DNA from: Paenibacillus sp. R14(2021) | GTDB lineage: Bacteria; Bacillota; Bacilli; Paenibacillales; Paenibacillaceae | Assembly (NCBI RefSeq): GCF_019431355.1 | Contig: NZ_CP080269.1 | Span: 2,294,001-2,358,000, forward strand | Length of the DNA: 64,000 bases | Reading direction: 5' to 3' | Shown: piece by piece, positions 8,819 through 18,385 of the stretch | Layout of the letters: every line of letters begins with the position of its first letter | How positions within the stretch are numbered: position 1 is the stretch's first letter | Translations under genes and position numbers: made by a program | The notes under the pieces: generated by a model | Database searches by the model: none | Seen by the model: only the letters and a program-made list of their open reading frames with translations | What the model was told of the DNA's origin: nothing

Positions 8819-9811
8819 CTACTTCACGTAGATGCGTGCGCGCTCTTGCCAAATTTCGCCCGGCGCGAGGCTGAATAAACCGATCTCATCTGCAGGAAGC
8901 TCCGTGTTCGGCGCGTTCACGAGGCTGATCTGCGGCTCCGGACAGAAGAAGCCTTCCGTCGCGCCATTGTTCCAGATCATCCATTGCTTGTACGACGTAC
9001 CCGCATCGTACACGAGCGTCAAGCCCGCTTGCGTATCGGTCAGCTCCATCCGGTTGCGGCCGTTCTGCGGCACCGCCGTGTAATGATTGTCAAGCGAAGT
9101 GAAGAACGGATACACGCCTTCGCCCTTCATCAGCTGCTCGTCCGGCGTCAGCGGCTGGTACCCGCCCGTAGGCAGCATGCGCTCGCTCAGCTCCCAGCGA
9201 TCACCGATCGTCAGCTTGAGGCGGTAATCCTTCGCGGAATTGCCCGGTACGAACGGCGCGTTAACCGACGTATGGAACGCATACAAGCACGGCATCGTTT
9301 CTTTGCCGTCATTAATGACCGTAAATTGCTGCTCCAAGCCGTTCTCGCTGATCGCATAACGCAGGCGAAGCGTGAAGTCGAACGGCAGATAGCGGTATAC
9401 GGCGCTCTGCTCGTCCACTTTAAGCGCGACGGTCACATAGCTTTCGTTAGCCGTGCTGCCGAATTCCTCCACCGTCCACGTCTCGCTGTGCACGAAACCG
9501 TGCAGGTGATTACCGGTCGTCGGCTCGTTGACCGGGAACTCCAGCGTGCGTCCGTTCCACGGGAATTTGCCATTATCAAAGCGGTTCGGCGGGAACAGCA
9601 CCGGAATCCCATGAATGAATGGTCTTGCTTTGAACGATTCCATCTCCTCTTGGGTCGGCTCATGCAGAAGCTGATAACCCTTCTCCACGTCGCGGAATGC
9701 GATCAGATTGCCGCCAACCTCCGGTAGCATAACAGCTTCGTAACGGCCAAATTTCAGCCATACCGCCGGTTCGCCTTGATACGTGCCTTGATACGCTTGA
9801 TTGCTGCTCAT
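8819..9811 (-). CDS. aldose 1-epimerase (galactose mutarotase-like)
   Basis: A 330-residue protein of the aldose-1-epimerase superfamily, which interconverts alpha and beta anomers of hexoses or glucose-6-phosphate. The catalytic histidine candidates are in GNHLHGFVH and in YAFHTSVN; the general-base glutamate is probably in the FFCPEPQISLVNAPN segment. Length and beta-rich pattern fit the fold. It is transcribed as a single gene with GGGAG upstream of the ATG. It lies among sugar genes, but its exact substrate is unknown. Confidence 0.85.
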   Translation of the reverse strand: MSSNQAYQGTYQGEPAVWLKFGRYEAVMLPEVGGNLIAFRDVEKGYQLLHEPTQEEMESFKARPFIHGIPVLFPPNRFDNGKFPWNGRTLEFPVNEPTTGNHLHGFVHSETWTVEEFGSTANESYVTVALKVDEQSAVYRYLPFDFTLRLRYAISENGLEQQFTVINDGKETMPCLYAFHTSVNAPFVPGNSAKDYRLKLTIGDRWELSERMLPTGGYQPLTPDEQLMKGEGVYPFFTSLDNHYTAVPQNGRNRMELTDTQAGLTLVYDAGTSYKQWMIWNNGATEGFFCPEPQISLVNAPNTELPADEIGLFSLAPGEIWQERARIYVK

Positions 9812-9921
9812 TATAATTTCAACTCTCCCTCAACTAGAATAAGGACTTCATGCTCGTTATTTCCGTCAGACTCCTACATAAGATTACCACATCGTATTCG
9901 CAAGAAACATCTCTGCCGCGC

Positions 9922-9985
9922 AAAAAAACCTCCCGAACCGAAAGCGCTGCCAAGTTCCTGACAGCAGCTTCCGTCCCAGAGAGGT
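9922..9985 (-). terminator. intrinsic terminator after the esterase operon
   Basis: On the minus strand a long imperfect stem (starting ACCTCTCTGGGACGGAAGC) is followed by seven T at 9928-9922. It begins 18 bases past the esterase stop. Confidence 0.75.
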
Positions 9986-10002
9986 ATTGCTAGCTTCGAA
10001 GA

Positions 10003-10806
10003 TTAGAACCCATACCGCCGCAGCCACAGGCCGCAAACCGTCGACCAGGACGCCACGTGAGGGTCGCTCTCGGCCAGCCCCATGCCATGATGGCCCTTCT
10101 CGTAGATGTGCAGATCGAACGGCACGCCAGAGCGGCGAAGCGCCGAAGCGAAGAGCATCGCGTTCTCGACAGGCACAGCGCCGTCATCCGATGTATGCCA
10201 GATAAAGGTCGGCGGCGTATCCGACGTCACCTGCAGCTCGCTGCTCATCAGCTCGATCATTGCCGGCTCCGGATGCTTGCCGAGCAAATTTTCGCGCGAG
10301 CCTTCATGCGTGTACGCGGATTGCATCGTAATGACCGGATAACAGAGCACGAGCAGGTCCGGGCGACTCGACATGCGCTCGATCGGGTCGTCCGCATCGG
10401 GACGCCCGGCATCGTAATGCGTGCCCGCCGTTGACACGAGGTGACCACCGGCCGAGAAACCGAGTATGCCGATTTTGCCTGCGTCGATGTCCCATTCGCC
10501 TGCATGCAGCCGCACGTAGCGAATCGCCCGCTGCGCATCCAGCAGCGCGTTCGGGTAGCCGTAAGGCGCAACGCGGTAACGAAGCACGAATGCTGAGATG
10601 CCGAGGCTGTTCAGCCATAGCGCAATGGGATCGCCTTCGTGATCCGCGCGCATGCCGTAGCCGCCGCCCGGGCAAACGATGACCGCTCCCTTGCTTCCTT
10701 CAACCAAATACGGGGTAAGCGCCGGACGGTCTTCATCTGTCATCCCCGCCGCATTCGGCGCGCCTTCTGGCCATAGTTTAATTAAGGTGTTCTGAGGTCC
10801 AGCCAT
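10003..10806 (-). CDS. alpha/beta hydrolase, acetyl-esterase type
   Basis: A 267-residue serine hydrolase. It has an oxyanion-type segment VCPGGGYG (about 45-51), the nucleophile elbow GFSAGG (Ser118), an acidic residue in HTSDDGAVP (about Asp208) and the catalytic histidine in KGHHGMG (about 239-240). It resembles acetylxylan or feruloyl esterases without a signal peptide, so it probably deacetylates imported oligosaccharides. The start at 10806 follows GGAGG and overlaps the end of the aldo/keto reductase gene by 25 bases, implying translational coupling. It is last in a three-gene sugar operon. Confidence 0.87.
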   Translation of the reverse strand: MAGPQNTLIKLWPEGAPNAAGMTDEDRPALTPYLVEGSKGAVIVCPGGGYGMRADHEGDPIALWLNSLGISAFVLRYRVAPYGYPNALLDAQRAIRYVRLHAGEWDIDAGKIGILGFSAGGHLVSTAGTHYDAGRPDADDPIERMSSRPDLLVLCYPVITMQSAYTHEGSRENLLGKHPEPAMIELMSSELQVTSDTPPTFIWHTSDDGAVPVENAMLFASALRRSGVPFDLHIYEKGHHGMGLAESDPHVASWSTVCGLWLRRYGF

Positions 10807-11714
10807 TTGATTTCCTCCGGTGTGAGCGAAATAGTAGTAGCTTCCAGACACGACTTCATCTCCGCTTCGTTGCGCGGACCGATAATCGCTGCCGTAGGGA
10901 AGGATTGATTGAGCACGTATGCGAGCGCGATTTGGATCGTGGAGGCGCCTTTCTCTTGGCCGAGCTGCTCGGCGCGGCGGTACCGCTCCCAATTGTCGTC
11001 ATTGTAGAATACACGGACCAGATCGGCATCCGAGCGGTCCTCCTGCGTAAATCTTCCCGTGAAGAAGCCGCGCGCCTGAGAGGACCAAGAGAATAGCGGC
11101 AGGCCGCTAGCTTCATGCCACGCCAGCCCCTCGCCATCGATGCTGATGCAATCTGCCCAGTATGGCTCCTGCGCTTTCGCGAGGCTCAGGTTCGGACTGC
11201 TGAACTCGAAGCCGCGCAGCCCGTTTGCAGCCGCGTACGCATTCGCTTCCTGCAATCGTGCGGTCGTCCAGTTGGAGCCGCCGAATGCGCGGATGCGTCC
11301 GGCATCGATATGCTCGTTCAAGATATCGACGATTTCGCCGACCGGCACGTTCGTGTCGTCGCGGTGCAGCGCATAAACATCGATGTAATCCGTGCGAAGA
11401 CGCTCAAGACTGACCATCAGCTCGTCGTAGATCGCCTGCTTATTCACCTGCGGCACGCCGTTAGACGGGTGACCGCCTTTGGTCCATACATTGATAGACT
11501 CGCGGTTCTTGCGTTCCTCCATCCACATGCCGATGGCCTGCTCGCTCTTGCCGCCGTAATAGATGTAAGCCGTGTCGATCGTATTGCCGCCAATAGCGGT
11601 AAACGCATCCAAATTCGTGCATACCAGTTCATATACTTCAGGCGCAAAATAGTCAGACCCCATGATGAGCTGGGAAACGCCTTGCTTTAGTCCGGGAAGT
11701 TGAATATGTTTCAT
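10782..11714 (-). CDS. aldo/keto reductase
   Basis: A 310-residue NAD(P)H-dependent reductase. The active-site tetrad is visible: Asp47 and Tyr52 (TIDTAYIYYGG), Lys79 (VWTKGG) and the His of YALHRDD. The C-terminal GPRNEAEM matches the family cofactor loop. Fold and length are typical of bacterial members acting on sugar aldehydes. The start at 11714 (MKHIQL) gives the normal N-terminus, although its ribosome site is weak; the open frame extends 24 codons further upstream. It lies 25 bases after the Gfo/Idh gene and overlaps the esterase start. Confidence 0.85.
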   Translation of the reverse strand: MKHIQLPGLKQGVSQLIMGSDYFAPEVYELVCTNLDAFTAIGGNTIDTAYIYYGGKSEQAIGMWMEERKNRESINVWTKGGHPSNGVPQVNKQAIYDELMVSLERLRTDYIDVYALHRDDTNVPVGEIVDILNEHIDAGRIRAFGGSNWTTARLQEANAYAAANGLRGFEFSSPNLSLAKAQEPYWADCISIDGEGLAWHEASGLPLFSWSSQARGFFTGRFTQEDRSDADLVRVFYNDDNWERYRRAEQLGQEKGASTIQIALAYVLNQSFPTAAIIGPRNEAEMKSCLEATTISLTPEEIKWLDLRTP

Positions 11715-11739
11715 CGTGCTGGTACACCATCCTTTATTC

Positions 11740-12738
11740 TTAAAGTGTAATGCGTTGACGGGAATACGCGGATTCCAAGCATGCATCGATGACCTTCATA
11801 TTCGCTACGGCATCGGCTGGCGTAAACCGTTCGGCCTGCTCGCCCCATACGCTGCGGGCAAACGCATCCGCTTGCAGTGCGTATTGATTCAGCTCCGGCT
11901 GTTTTACTTCGCGCTTGCCATCTTTCGTGAAGACGTAATACGCGGCATCGCCGACAAAAGCATTAGGCACCTCGATACGTCCGTTCGTACCGAGAATTTC
12001 AAGCGTATTGCGGAAATCCGCCCACATGCCGCAATCGAAGGAAAGCGCTACGCTGCCCGGGAATTCAAGAATACCGGTCGCCATCATATCAACGTTGTCG
12101 TGCTCCGGCGAGATCAGCGCATGCACGGTCGCCGCTTCCGGCTCGGCGCCAAGAATTAATCTTGCGGCGCTGATGGGATAGCAGCCGACGTCATAGAGGG
12201 AACCGCCGCCCCATTCTCTGCGGTAACGCACATTCGCTGCATCGCTGGCGTTATTGAATGTAAACGTGCCGTGAAGCGCGCGCAGCTCGCCGATTTCGCC
12301 CGAGTCGATGATCGCTTTGATCTCTGCGTAACGAGGATGATGGCGGTACATGAACGCTTCAGCCAGATGCTTGCCTGTCCGAGCCGCAGTATCGGCCATC
12401 CGCTGCGCTTCCTGCGCATTCATTGCGACTGGCTTCTCGCACAGTACATGCTTGCCTGCTTCCATAGCGCGGATCGACCATTCCATATGCAGATGATTCG
12501 GCAGCGGAATATAGATCGCATCGATATCTGGATCAGCTAGAATTTCTTCGTAGCTGCCGTAGGCTTTAGCAATGCCAAGTTTAGCCGCAGTCTCCTCGGC
12601 CTTGGCGATTCCGCGGCTTGCAATCGCTGTCAATTCTCCGGTATCAGAAGCCTGAATGCCTGGAATAACGGAACGAATCGCGATGCCGGCACAGCCGATT
12701 ACGCCCCAACGCAGTTTTTGGGTCACTTTGGTTGCCAC
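11740..12738 (-). CDS. Gfo/Idh/MocA family oxidoreductase
   Basis: A 332-residue NAD(P)-dependent sugar dehydrogenase-like protein. It has the Rossmann motif GVIGCAGIA, the CEKPVAMN motif with the catalytic lysine, and the YDVGCYPISAARL segment carrying the substrate-site residues. The pattern is close to the trans-1,2-dihydrobenzene-diol/glucose-fructose oxidoreductase branch. The start is a GTG. It is first in the operon with the aldo/keto reductase and esterase, which together suggest oxidation/reduction and deacetylation of an imported sugar. Confidence 0.87.
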   Translation of the reverse strand: MATKVTQKLRWGVIGCAGIAIRSVIPGIQASDTGELTAIASRGIAKAEETAAKLGIAKAYGSYEEILADPDIDAIYIPLPNHLHMEWSIRAMEAGKHVLCEKPVAMNAQEAQRMADTAARTGKHLAEAFMYRHHPRYAEIKAIIDSGEIGELRALHGTFTFNNASDAANVRYRREWGGGSLYDVGCYPISAARLILGAEPEAATVHALISPEHDNVDMMATGILEFPGSVALSFDCGMWADFRNTLEILGTNGRIEVPNAFVGDAAYYVFTKDGKREVKQPELNQYALQADAFARSVWGEQAERFTPADAVANMKVIDACLESAYSRQRITL

Positions 12739-12900
12739 CTTTTTCTATAAATTGATTTCGTCCCTAGTATAGTCCATTCCGATGTGGGAAGAAATATAAA
12801 AACTCATCATTTTCATATAACAATTCTGCCGCTTCCGGCTTGTCTTCCACCTTTACATACGATATATTCAGTTCACTACCTCAGAAAGTAGGCCGCTGAT

Positions 12901-13506
12901 TTGGAACACCTCTTAGAAATGCTTATTAGCCGATACGGTTACGTTGGATTGACGCTAGCACTCGCGCTAGGCATCGTCGGCGTTCCCGTTCCCGATGAAG
13001 CACTCCTTACCTATTCAGGCTATCTCGTGGGCAACGGCACGCTGCTTGTCCCGTTCGTTATCCTGTGCGCCTTCCTCGGCGCAGCAGTCGGCATCAGCGC
13101 CAGCTATGTCATCGGCTTCCGCTTGGGACTTCCTTTCCTCTTGAAATACGGACCGCGCATCCGACTCTCCGCTGCCAAAATCGAACGCGCGCAGTCCTGG
13201 ATGAACCGTTACGGAAACGTCCTGTTATTTGCCGGCTTCTTCGTCCCCGGACTGCGGCATTTGACAGCCTATATGGCAGGGATTTCGCGTCTGAAGAAGC
13301 GGACGTTCATGCTCTATGCCTATTCCGGGGCGCTCGTGTGGAGCACGCTCTTCATCTATATCGGCTATCTGCTCGGCGATCAATGGCAGACGGTCAAAAC
13401 CTACATCCATCACAACGGGCTTACGCTGGTTCTGATCATCTGCTCGTGTGCATTCGTAATTCTCTGCTTCCGTCTGTTCATCGCGATGCGCAAAGTGAAG
13501 GCTTAA
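12901..13506 (+). CDS. DedA family membrane protein
   Basis: A 201-residue polytopic protein of the DedA/SNARE-associated family. The hallmark GIVGVPVPDEALLTYSGYL near the N-terminus and the FVPGLRHLTAYMAGIS block with the conserved FxxGxR-like residues are both present, with about five membrane segments. Family members are proposed lipid scramblases or transporters needed for membrane homeostasis. The start is probably a TTG with AGTAGG upstream; an ATG six codons later is the alternative. Its stop overlaps the converging acetyltransferase gene by four bases. Confidence 0.9.
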   Translation: MEHLLEMLISRYGYVGLTLALALGIVGVPVPDEALLTYSGYLVGNGTLLVPFVILCAFLGAAVGISASYVIGFRLGLPFLLKYGPRIRLSAAKIERAQSWMNRYGNVLLFAGFFVPGLRHLTAYMAGISRLKKRTFMLYAYSGALVWSTLFIYIGYLLGDQWQTVKTYIHHNGLTLVLIICSCAFVILCFRLFIAMRKVKA

Positions 13507-14327
13507 ACTCGGCCCTCGCCTTGCGCTTCTTCTTCGTTAGCGGCTGCCGCCGGAATGACGATGCCAAAATATTTCTCCGCCGCGGCATCGAATTCCGCCT
13601 GCGTGGCCGGCGTCAGCACCGTCGCTTCGCCGTTCTTGAAGATCCGAATCTCCCTGCCGGCCGCGGTATGGCGTCCTTCCGGCGTGCACAGCGACAGCTT
13701 CGCTTCCTCGCGGAACGGCGACTCCGGCGCGTACTGGCACCAATAGCTGGCGAACGCATAATCCCTCGCAAACTGCTGCTCCTCCGTAAACGAATACACC
13801 TGCTTCCACTCGCCCTTCTTCAGCTCGCACAGAAACCAACCGAACTGCGCATCCCGCCGGAAGCAGTAGGTCTCGTCCCCTCGCTTCTGCTCGATATCCG
13901 CCTCCAGCACAAGCGACCGCCGCGGCACGACGCCGCCGACGCCGACGTCGCATAGATAAGCGGCGTCCTCCGCTTCAACCTTCAGCACATGATGCCGCCT
14001 CATCGGCGGAAAAACAACCTCATCCCTCCAGAACCGCGCAACCAGATCCGTTACTTCGTAACCTAACTCTCTCAGCAGCCAGCCGAACAGCGCATTAAGC
14101 TCGAAGCAGTAGCCGCCGCGGCGGCGCAGGACGATTTTGTCCCATAAGGCATCTACATTCAGTGACAACGGCACGCCGTTCAATATATCCAGGTTCTCAT
14201 AAGGCACTGCAAGCAAATGAGCCTCCTGCAAACCAGCGAGCGCCTCAGCGCTTCCGTCGAGCGGTCCCGTGTATCCGATTCGTTCCAAATAGGCTTTGAT
14301 CTGCGGTTTCAAGTGTTGATCGGTCAT
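13503..14327 (-). CDS. arylamine N-acetyltransferase
   Basis: A 274-residue cysteine-dependent acetyltransferase that moves acetyl from acetyl-CoA to arylamines or hydrazines. The catalytic triad is visible: Cys74 (RGGYCFELN), His112/113 (RRHHVLKV) and Asp127 (LCDVGVGG). The N-terminal VPYENLDI is also typical. The ATG at 14327 is preceded by AGAGGAG with seven bases between; the frame extends upstream without a ribosome site. It is divergent from an AraC gene and convergent with dedA. Confidence 0.92.
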   Translation of the reverse strand: MTDQHLKPQIKAYLERIGYTGPLDGSAEALAGLQEAHLLAVPYENLDILNGVPLSLNVDALWDKIVLRRRGGYCFELNALFGWLLRELGYEVTDLVARFWRDEVVFPPMRRHHVLKVEAEDAAYLCDVGVGGVVPRRSLVLEADIEQKRGDETYCFRRDAQFGWFLCELKKGEWKQVYSFTEEQQFARDYAFASYWCQYAPESPFREEAKLSLCTPEGRHTAAGREIRIFKNGEATVLTPATQAEFDAAAEKYFGIVIPAAAANEEEAQGEGRV

Positions 14328-14443
14328 ATTCAAGCTCCTCTCGATTCTCCATGTATAATTCCTGCGCCGAGCATGGACAGTCGCCCTGAGCCATGTCATA
14401 ATCATCCTGATTGCTCTGTGAGCAGGGGAAGGATGCTGGACCT

Positions 14444-15334
14444 ATGACAGTTTTCAAAGGCGATATGTTCTTTAAGCAGGAAGACTTTCCTTTCTTCATC
14501 GACCGCTACACCATTAAGCGGGGCGAATACATTCCTTCGCATACCCATGATTTTATCGAGCTTGTGTTTGTCGTGGAAGGCAGCGCCGAACATGATATGT
14601 CCGGTCATACCTACCAGCTTGCCGCCGGCGACGTATTCGTGCTCGAGCCCAACGTATACCACAGCTATAGATGCGCCCCCGAGAAGGATACCGTCGTCTA
14701 CAACGTCCTGTTCGAGGCCGCCTTCCTGCAGCGTGAAATGGATGTGCTCCAGCAGCTGCCGTCCTTCGTCAACTTCTTCTACCTCCTGCCTTTCCTGCGC
14801 AAAAGCCACTCTTTCGTTCCCTATCATCCGCTGCTGCCCGTGCAGAAGCTTCAGATCCAATCGCATTTGGCGGCGATTTATGAGGAGTTCACAGAGCGCC
14901 GCGACGGGTATCAGCTCCTGATCAAAACCCGCCTGATCGAGTGCCTCGTCTGGCTCAGCCGCTACCATCAAGAGAACCGCGAAGCCGTCAAGCAGCCCAG
15001 TGTCAGCGAGCGCGCCTGGATGGATTCCATCATTCATTTCGTCGAGCGGCATTATCACCAGCCGCTCACCTTGCAGCAGTTGAGCCAGCTAAGCGGCATG
15101 AGCGTCTCGTCGTTTACGGCCAAGTTTAAGGAAGCAGCCGGCATGAGCCTGCTTGATTATAAGCATACCGTGCAAATTCGGCATGCGTCTACCCTGCTTC
15201 TCTCCACGGACAAAAAGGTGCTTGATATCGCGCTCGAAACCGGCTTCGGCGACGTGAGTTTCTTCAACCGCGTGTTCCGCAAGCATACCGGCTTGACCCC
15301 GAGGGAGTACCGCTCCAGGCCGGCATCCCAATAA
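14444..15334 (+). CDS. AraC family transcriptional regulator with cupin domain
   Basis: A 296-residue regulator with an N-terminal cupin (SHTHDFIELVFVVEGSAEH, GDVFVLEPNVYHSY) and a C-terminal double helix-turn-helix (LTLQQLSQLSGMSVSSFTAK, LDIALETGFGDVSFFNRVF). It resembles RhaR/RhaS- or MelR-type sugar regulators. The ATG at 14444 has GGGGAAGGA upstream. The neighbours are the divergent NAT gene and, across a terminator, a sugar uptake cassette that has its own regulators, so its target is uncertain. Confidence 0.9.
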   Translation: MTVFKGDMFFKQEDFPFFIDRYTIKRGEYIPSHTHDFIELVFVVEGSAEHDMSGHTYQLAAGDVFVLEPNVYHSYRCAPEKDTVVYNVLFEAAFLQREMDVLQQLPSFVNFFYLLPFLRKSHSFVPYHPLLPVQKLQIQSHLAAIYEEFTERRDGYQLLIKTRLIECLVWLSRYHQENREAVKQPSVSERAWMDSIIHFVERHYHQPLTLQQLSQLSGMSVSSFTAKFKEAAGMSLLDYKHTVQIRHASTLLLSTDKKVLDIALETGFGDVSFFNRVFRKHTGLTPREYRSRPASQ

Positions 15335-15427
15335 ACAAGTCCACCCCATGCATCGCATTTGCTTTCCAAGCCATCAACTTGGCAGATTTGCTTCATTGGG
15401 CAGCGAACTAATCCTTAAGGGAGAAAA

Positions 15428-15452
15428 AAGCCCGGACCTGAGGTCCGGGCTT
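15428..15452. terminator. bidirectional intrinsic terminator
   Basis: Perfect 11-bp arms (15428-15438 and 15442-15452) around a three-base loop. The leftward transcript of the sugar-binding protein would run into six T after the stem. Confidence 0.85.
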
Positions 15453-15458
15453 ACTTCT

Positions 15459-17225
15459 TTATTTACTCGCACTCCACAGCTCTACGCGGTCTTTCACGTA
15501 TTTCTCGTAGCCGTCTTCCATTTTCTCAACGCCGGCTTTGTCGAGATCTTTCATGTATGCATCCCATACCTTATCGAAATCAGCAGGCTTCGCCAAGATC
15601 GCTTCCGGAATGCGTTTCCATGTAATATCTCTCATCTTCGTGCCCAGAATCGATACTTCGTCTTCACCCGGGATGGAGATGTTCCATGCTGCGCCGTAAG
15701 ATTTAACCTTGAACTCGTCTTCTTTCGGGAACAGGTCCTTCCACGTTGTTGCTTTGTACGCTGCCAACGTTTCTTTCTCGACGTCGCTGTAGCCGGTTAC
15801 CAGCTGCTCAGGGAAGTTCTTCGTGTAGTAGTTGCCGGATGGATCTTTCGCGCCGTCACCGTAATGCGCCATCATGTTCCAATAGAAGCCAATGCCGGAT
15901 TCCTTCGTGAATGCCGTATTGTCGTTGTTGATACGGTCTTGTACTTCTTTCGGTACGACGCGTTTGCCGTTCTCCATCGTATAGTGCTTGCCTTCGATAC
16001 CCCAGTTATTCAGGATTTGACCTTCGTCGGAAGCGAGGAAGTCCAGGAATTTAATCGCGCGAACCGGATCTTTACATGTGCTGGAAATCGAGATCCCGTA
16101 GCCGCCCATGAAGCCTGTCGGCCAGAACGACGTGTCTTTGTAGTCCTTTGTGAGTGTCACCGGATAGTGACCGTACGTCTCGTCGAACTTGCCTGCTGTT
16201 TTCAGCGCTTGCTGTGCATCGTTGTAATCCCAGTCTTGATCGATCAGACCAAGGACACGGCCGGTTGCGACTTTGGATTTGTATTGGTCGTACTTCTGAA
16301 CGAAGCTTTCCTTGTCTAGCAGGCCGATATCGTTCATGTGATTCAGCCATTTGAAATATTCTTTCTCTTCCGGACGGCGGAAGTGATAGGTCACTTCGTT
16401 CGTCTCTTGATTGACGAAGTACTCGCCGTCATCGGAGCCGCCTGTCGTCAAGAAAGCCGGGTTCGTCACGGAGATATACATATGCCAGTCATCAGCGTTC
16501 AAGGAAAGTCCGATGTTTTTGTTGCCGTTATCGTCCGTCGGATGCTTCTCCAGGTACGACTTGATGACCTTCTCGTAATCTTGCACCGTGCGGATTTCCG
16601 GATAGCCGGCTTCCTTCACGACACGGTGCTGAAGCTCGAAGCCGCCGCCTGCAACAAAACGCTGCTCATCGGCAGCCGCCCATGTCGGGATGGCATAAAT
16701 CGCTTGGTCGTCGTTCGTATATTTAGCGCGAACCATATAGTCGCCGAGCACTTTCTTGATATGCGGCGCATACTTGTCGATGAGGTCCGTGAGGTCGATA
16801 ACAGCGCCGGCATCCACCAATTTACCGATGTCGCCCTTCGCCGAAATGATGTCCGGGTATTCGCCGCTTGTCGCGATCAAAGCCACTTTCTGCGCAGGAT
16901 CGCCCACGGCGAACTCGGCATCCAGCGTTACGCCGGTTTTCTTCGTAATTTCCTTGGACACATCGTCCTGCATCTTATTCCAGTTCGGGTTCGGGTCTTC
17001 GCCGAAGAAAGAGAATGTAATCGGTGACAAATCATCTGCTGCCGGTTCCGCAGTATTGCCGCCGTTATTCGTGCCTTCCGTTGTTGCAGCATTACCGCCG
17101 TTGCCGGCATTATTCGCATTAGCAGCATTATTCGCTCCGTCATTACCGCCGCAAGCTGCGAGCATACCCGAGAGCAAAACCAATGAAAGTACAATCGATG
17201 CTTTCTTCGAGAAACGTTGTTGCAT
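15459..17225 (-). CDS. LplA-type extracellular sugar-binding lipoprotein of an ABC importer
   Basis: A 588-residue secreted lipoprotein with lipobox LLSGMLAAC (Cys25) followed by a long Asn/Gly/Ala-rich linker. The remainder has the large two-lobed solute-binding fold typical of the LplA/AlgQ-like group that works with LplB and YtcP permeases (oligosaccharide or uronide uptake). GGGAGGG precedes the ATG. It is third after the two permease genes, separated by 240 bases, so it may also have its own promoter or a stabilising stem. There is no dedicated ATPase in the cassette; such systems share an MsmX-type ATPase encoded elsewhere. Confidence 0.9.
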   Translation of the reverse strand: MQQRFSKKASIVLSLVLLSGMLAACGGNDGANNAANANNAGNGGNAATTEGTNNGGNTAEPAADDLSPITFSFFGEDPNPNWNKMQDDVSKEITKKTGVTLDAEFAVGDPAQKVALIATSGEYPDIISAKGDIGKLVDAGAVIDLTDLIDKYAPHIKKVLGDYMVRAKYTNDDQAIYAIPTWAAADEQRFVAGGGFELQHRVVKEAGYPEIRTVQDYEKVIKSYLEKHPTDDNGNKNIGLSLNADDWHMYISVTNPAFLTTGGSDDGEYFVNQETNEVTYHFRRPEEKEYFKWLNHMNDIGLLDKESFVQKYDQYKSKVATGRVLGLIDQDWDYNDAQQALKTAGKFDETYGHYPVTLTKDYKDTSFWPTGFMGGYGISISSTCKDPVRAIKFLDFLASDEGQILNNWGIEGKHYTMENGKRVVPKEVQDRINNDNTAFTKESGIGFYWNMMAHYGDGAKDPSGNYYTKNFPEQLVTGYSDVEKETLAAYKATTWKDLFPKEDEFKVKSYGAAWNISIPGEDEVSILGTKMRDITWKRIPEAILAKPADFDKVWDAYMKDLDKAGVEKMEDGYEKYVKDRVELWSASK

Positions 17226-17465
17226 ACCGCAAACCCTCCCATTTCGATCTGTAATTTATATTGTATAAACAGGAAACCTGTAGATACCGTTGATTGTTCT
17301 TTACAAACATAGCAAGTGAATAAGCAATCGGAGCGTCGATGTGGAGTCGGAACAACGTTAGTGGTCGCCTTTGTATTCGAATTTCAACCTCTACATGTCT
17401 TACATAATCAGAAATTCGAAATACAACAGCGAGTGAAGACCCACATCGACCGCAGATGCAAGCAC

Positions 17466-18371
17466 TTAGCTCTTCACAGCACCCAGCGTCATACCCTTCA
17501 CGAAGTACCGCTGCAGGAACGGATAGACAACCAGGATCGGCACGGTCACGATGATCGTAATGGCCATCTTCACCGATTCCGGCGAGATCGATGCCATCAC
17601 TTGGACCATGTTGCGGCCGCGGAAGTTATCGGCGTTCGTCGTCGTGCTCTGAATGACCTTCATGAGCTCGTACTGCAAGGTCGTCAGATGATCCTGGGAT
17701 CCGTTGTACAGATACGTATCAAACCAGGAATTCCACTGCCCGACCGCCAGGAAGAGCGCGATGGTCGCAAGCGCCGGCTTCGTCAGCGGCAGAATGACCC
17801 GCCAGTAAATCGTAAAGTCGTTGGCGCCGTCCAGCTTGGCGGATTCCTGAAGCGCATACGGAATGCCGTCGATGAAGGAACGGATAACGAAAACGTTGAA
17901 GGCGCTGACTAGACCCGGCAGCACGTAGACGGCGAAGGTCCCCATCATGTGCAAATCCTTGATCAGGATGTAGGAGGGAATCAATCCCCCTGAAACATAC
18001 ATGGTGAGCGCCAGGAACGTAGAGACGAATTTCCTGCCCTGAAAATCAACCCTGCTGAGCGTAAAGGCCAGCATGGATGCGCTGATCAAGCCAAGAATCG
18101 TGCCGGTGATCGTACGCAGAATCGATATTTTCAAGCCGGTAATAAGGCCGGAGAATGCGAAGATCGTTTCGTAATTTTTGAGCGTGAACTGTCTAGGGAA
18201 GATCGTTATGCCCCCGCGAACGCTGTCCGTGGAATCGTTCAGCGAGATCGCCAGCACGTTCAAGAACGGGTAGAGCGTTACGATGGTTGCAATAGTAATG
18301 ACGACGTAGACGACAATATCGAAGGCGCGGTCAGACCAGGGCGTGCCTTTTGCAATTAATCCGGCTTTCAT
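17466..18371 (-). CDS. carbohydrate ABC transporter permease, YtcP type
   Basis: A 301-residue integral membrane protein with six predicted spans. It has the inner-membrane-component EAA loop (ESAKLDGANDFTIYWRVILPLTKPALATIALF), where the family's EAA---G-----I-LP pattern is easy to read. The N-terminus and length match YtcP/MalG-like permeases. GGGAGG sits seven bases before the ATG. It follows the LplB-type gene by 14 bases and would form a heterodimer with it. The substrate depends on the binding protein. Confidence 0.92.
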   Translation of the reverse strand: MKAGLIAKGTPWSDRAFDIVVYVVITIATIVTLYPFLNVLAISLNDSTDSVRGGITIFPRQFTLKNYETIFAFSGLITGLKISILRTITGTILGLISASMLAFTLSRVDFQGRKFVSTFLALTMYVSGGLIPSYILIKDLHMMGTFAVYVLPGLVSAFNVFVIRSFIDGIPYALQESAKLDGANDFTIYWRVILPLTKPALATIALFLAVGQWNSWFDTYLYNGSQDHLTTLQYELMKVIQSTTTNADNFRGRNMVQVMASISPESVKMAITIIVTVPILVVYPFLQRYFVKGMTLGAVKS

Positions 18372-18385
18372 CTGGCACCCTCCCT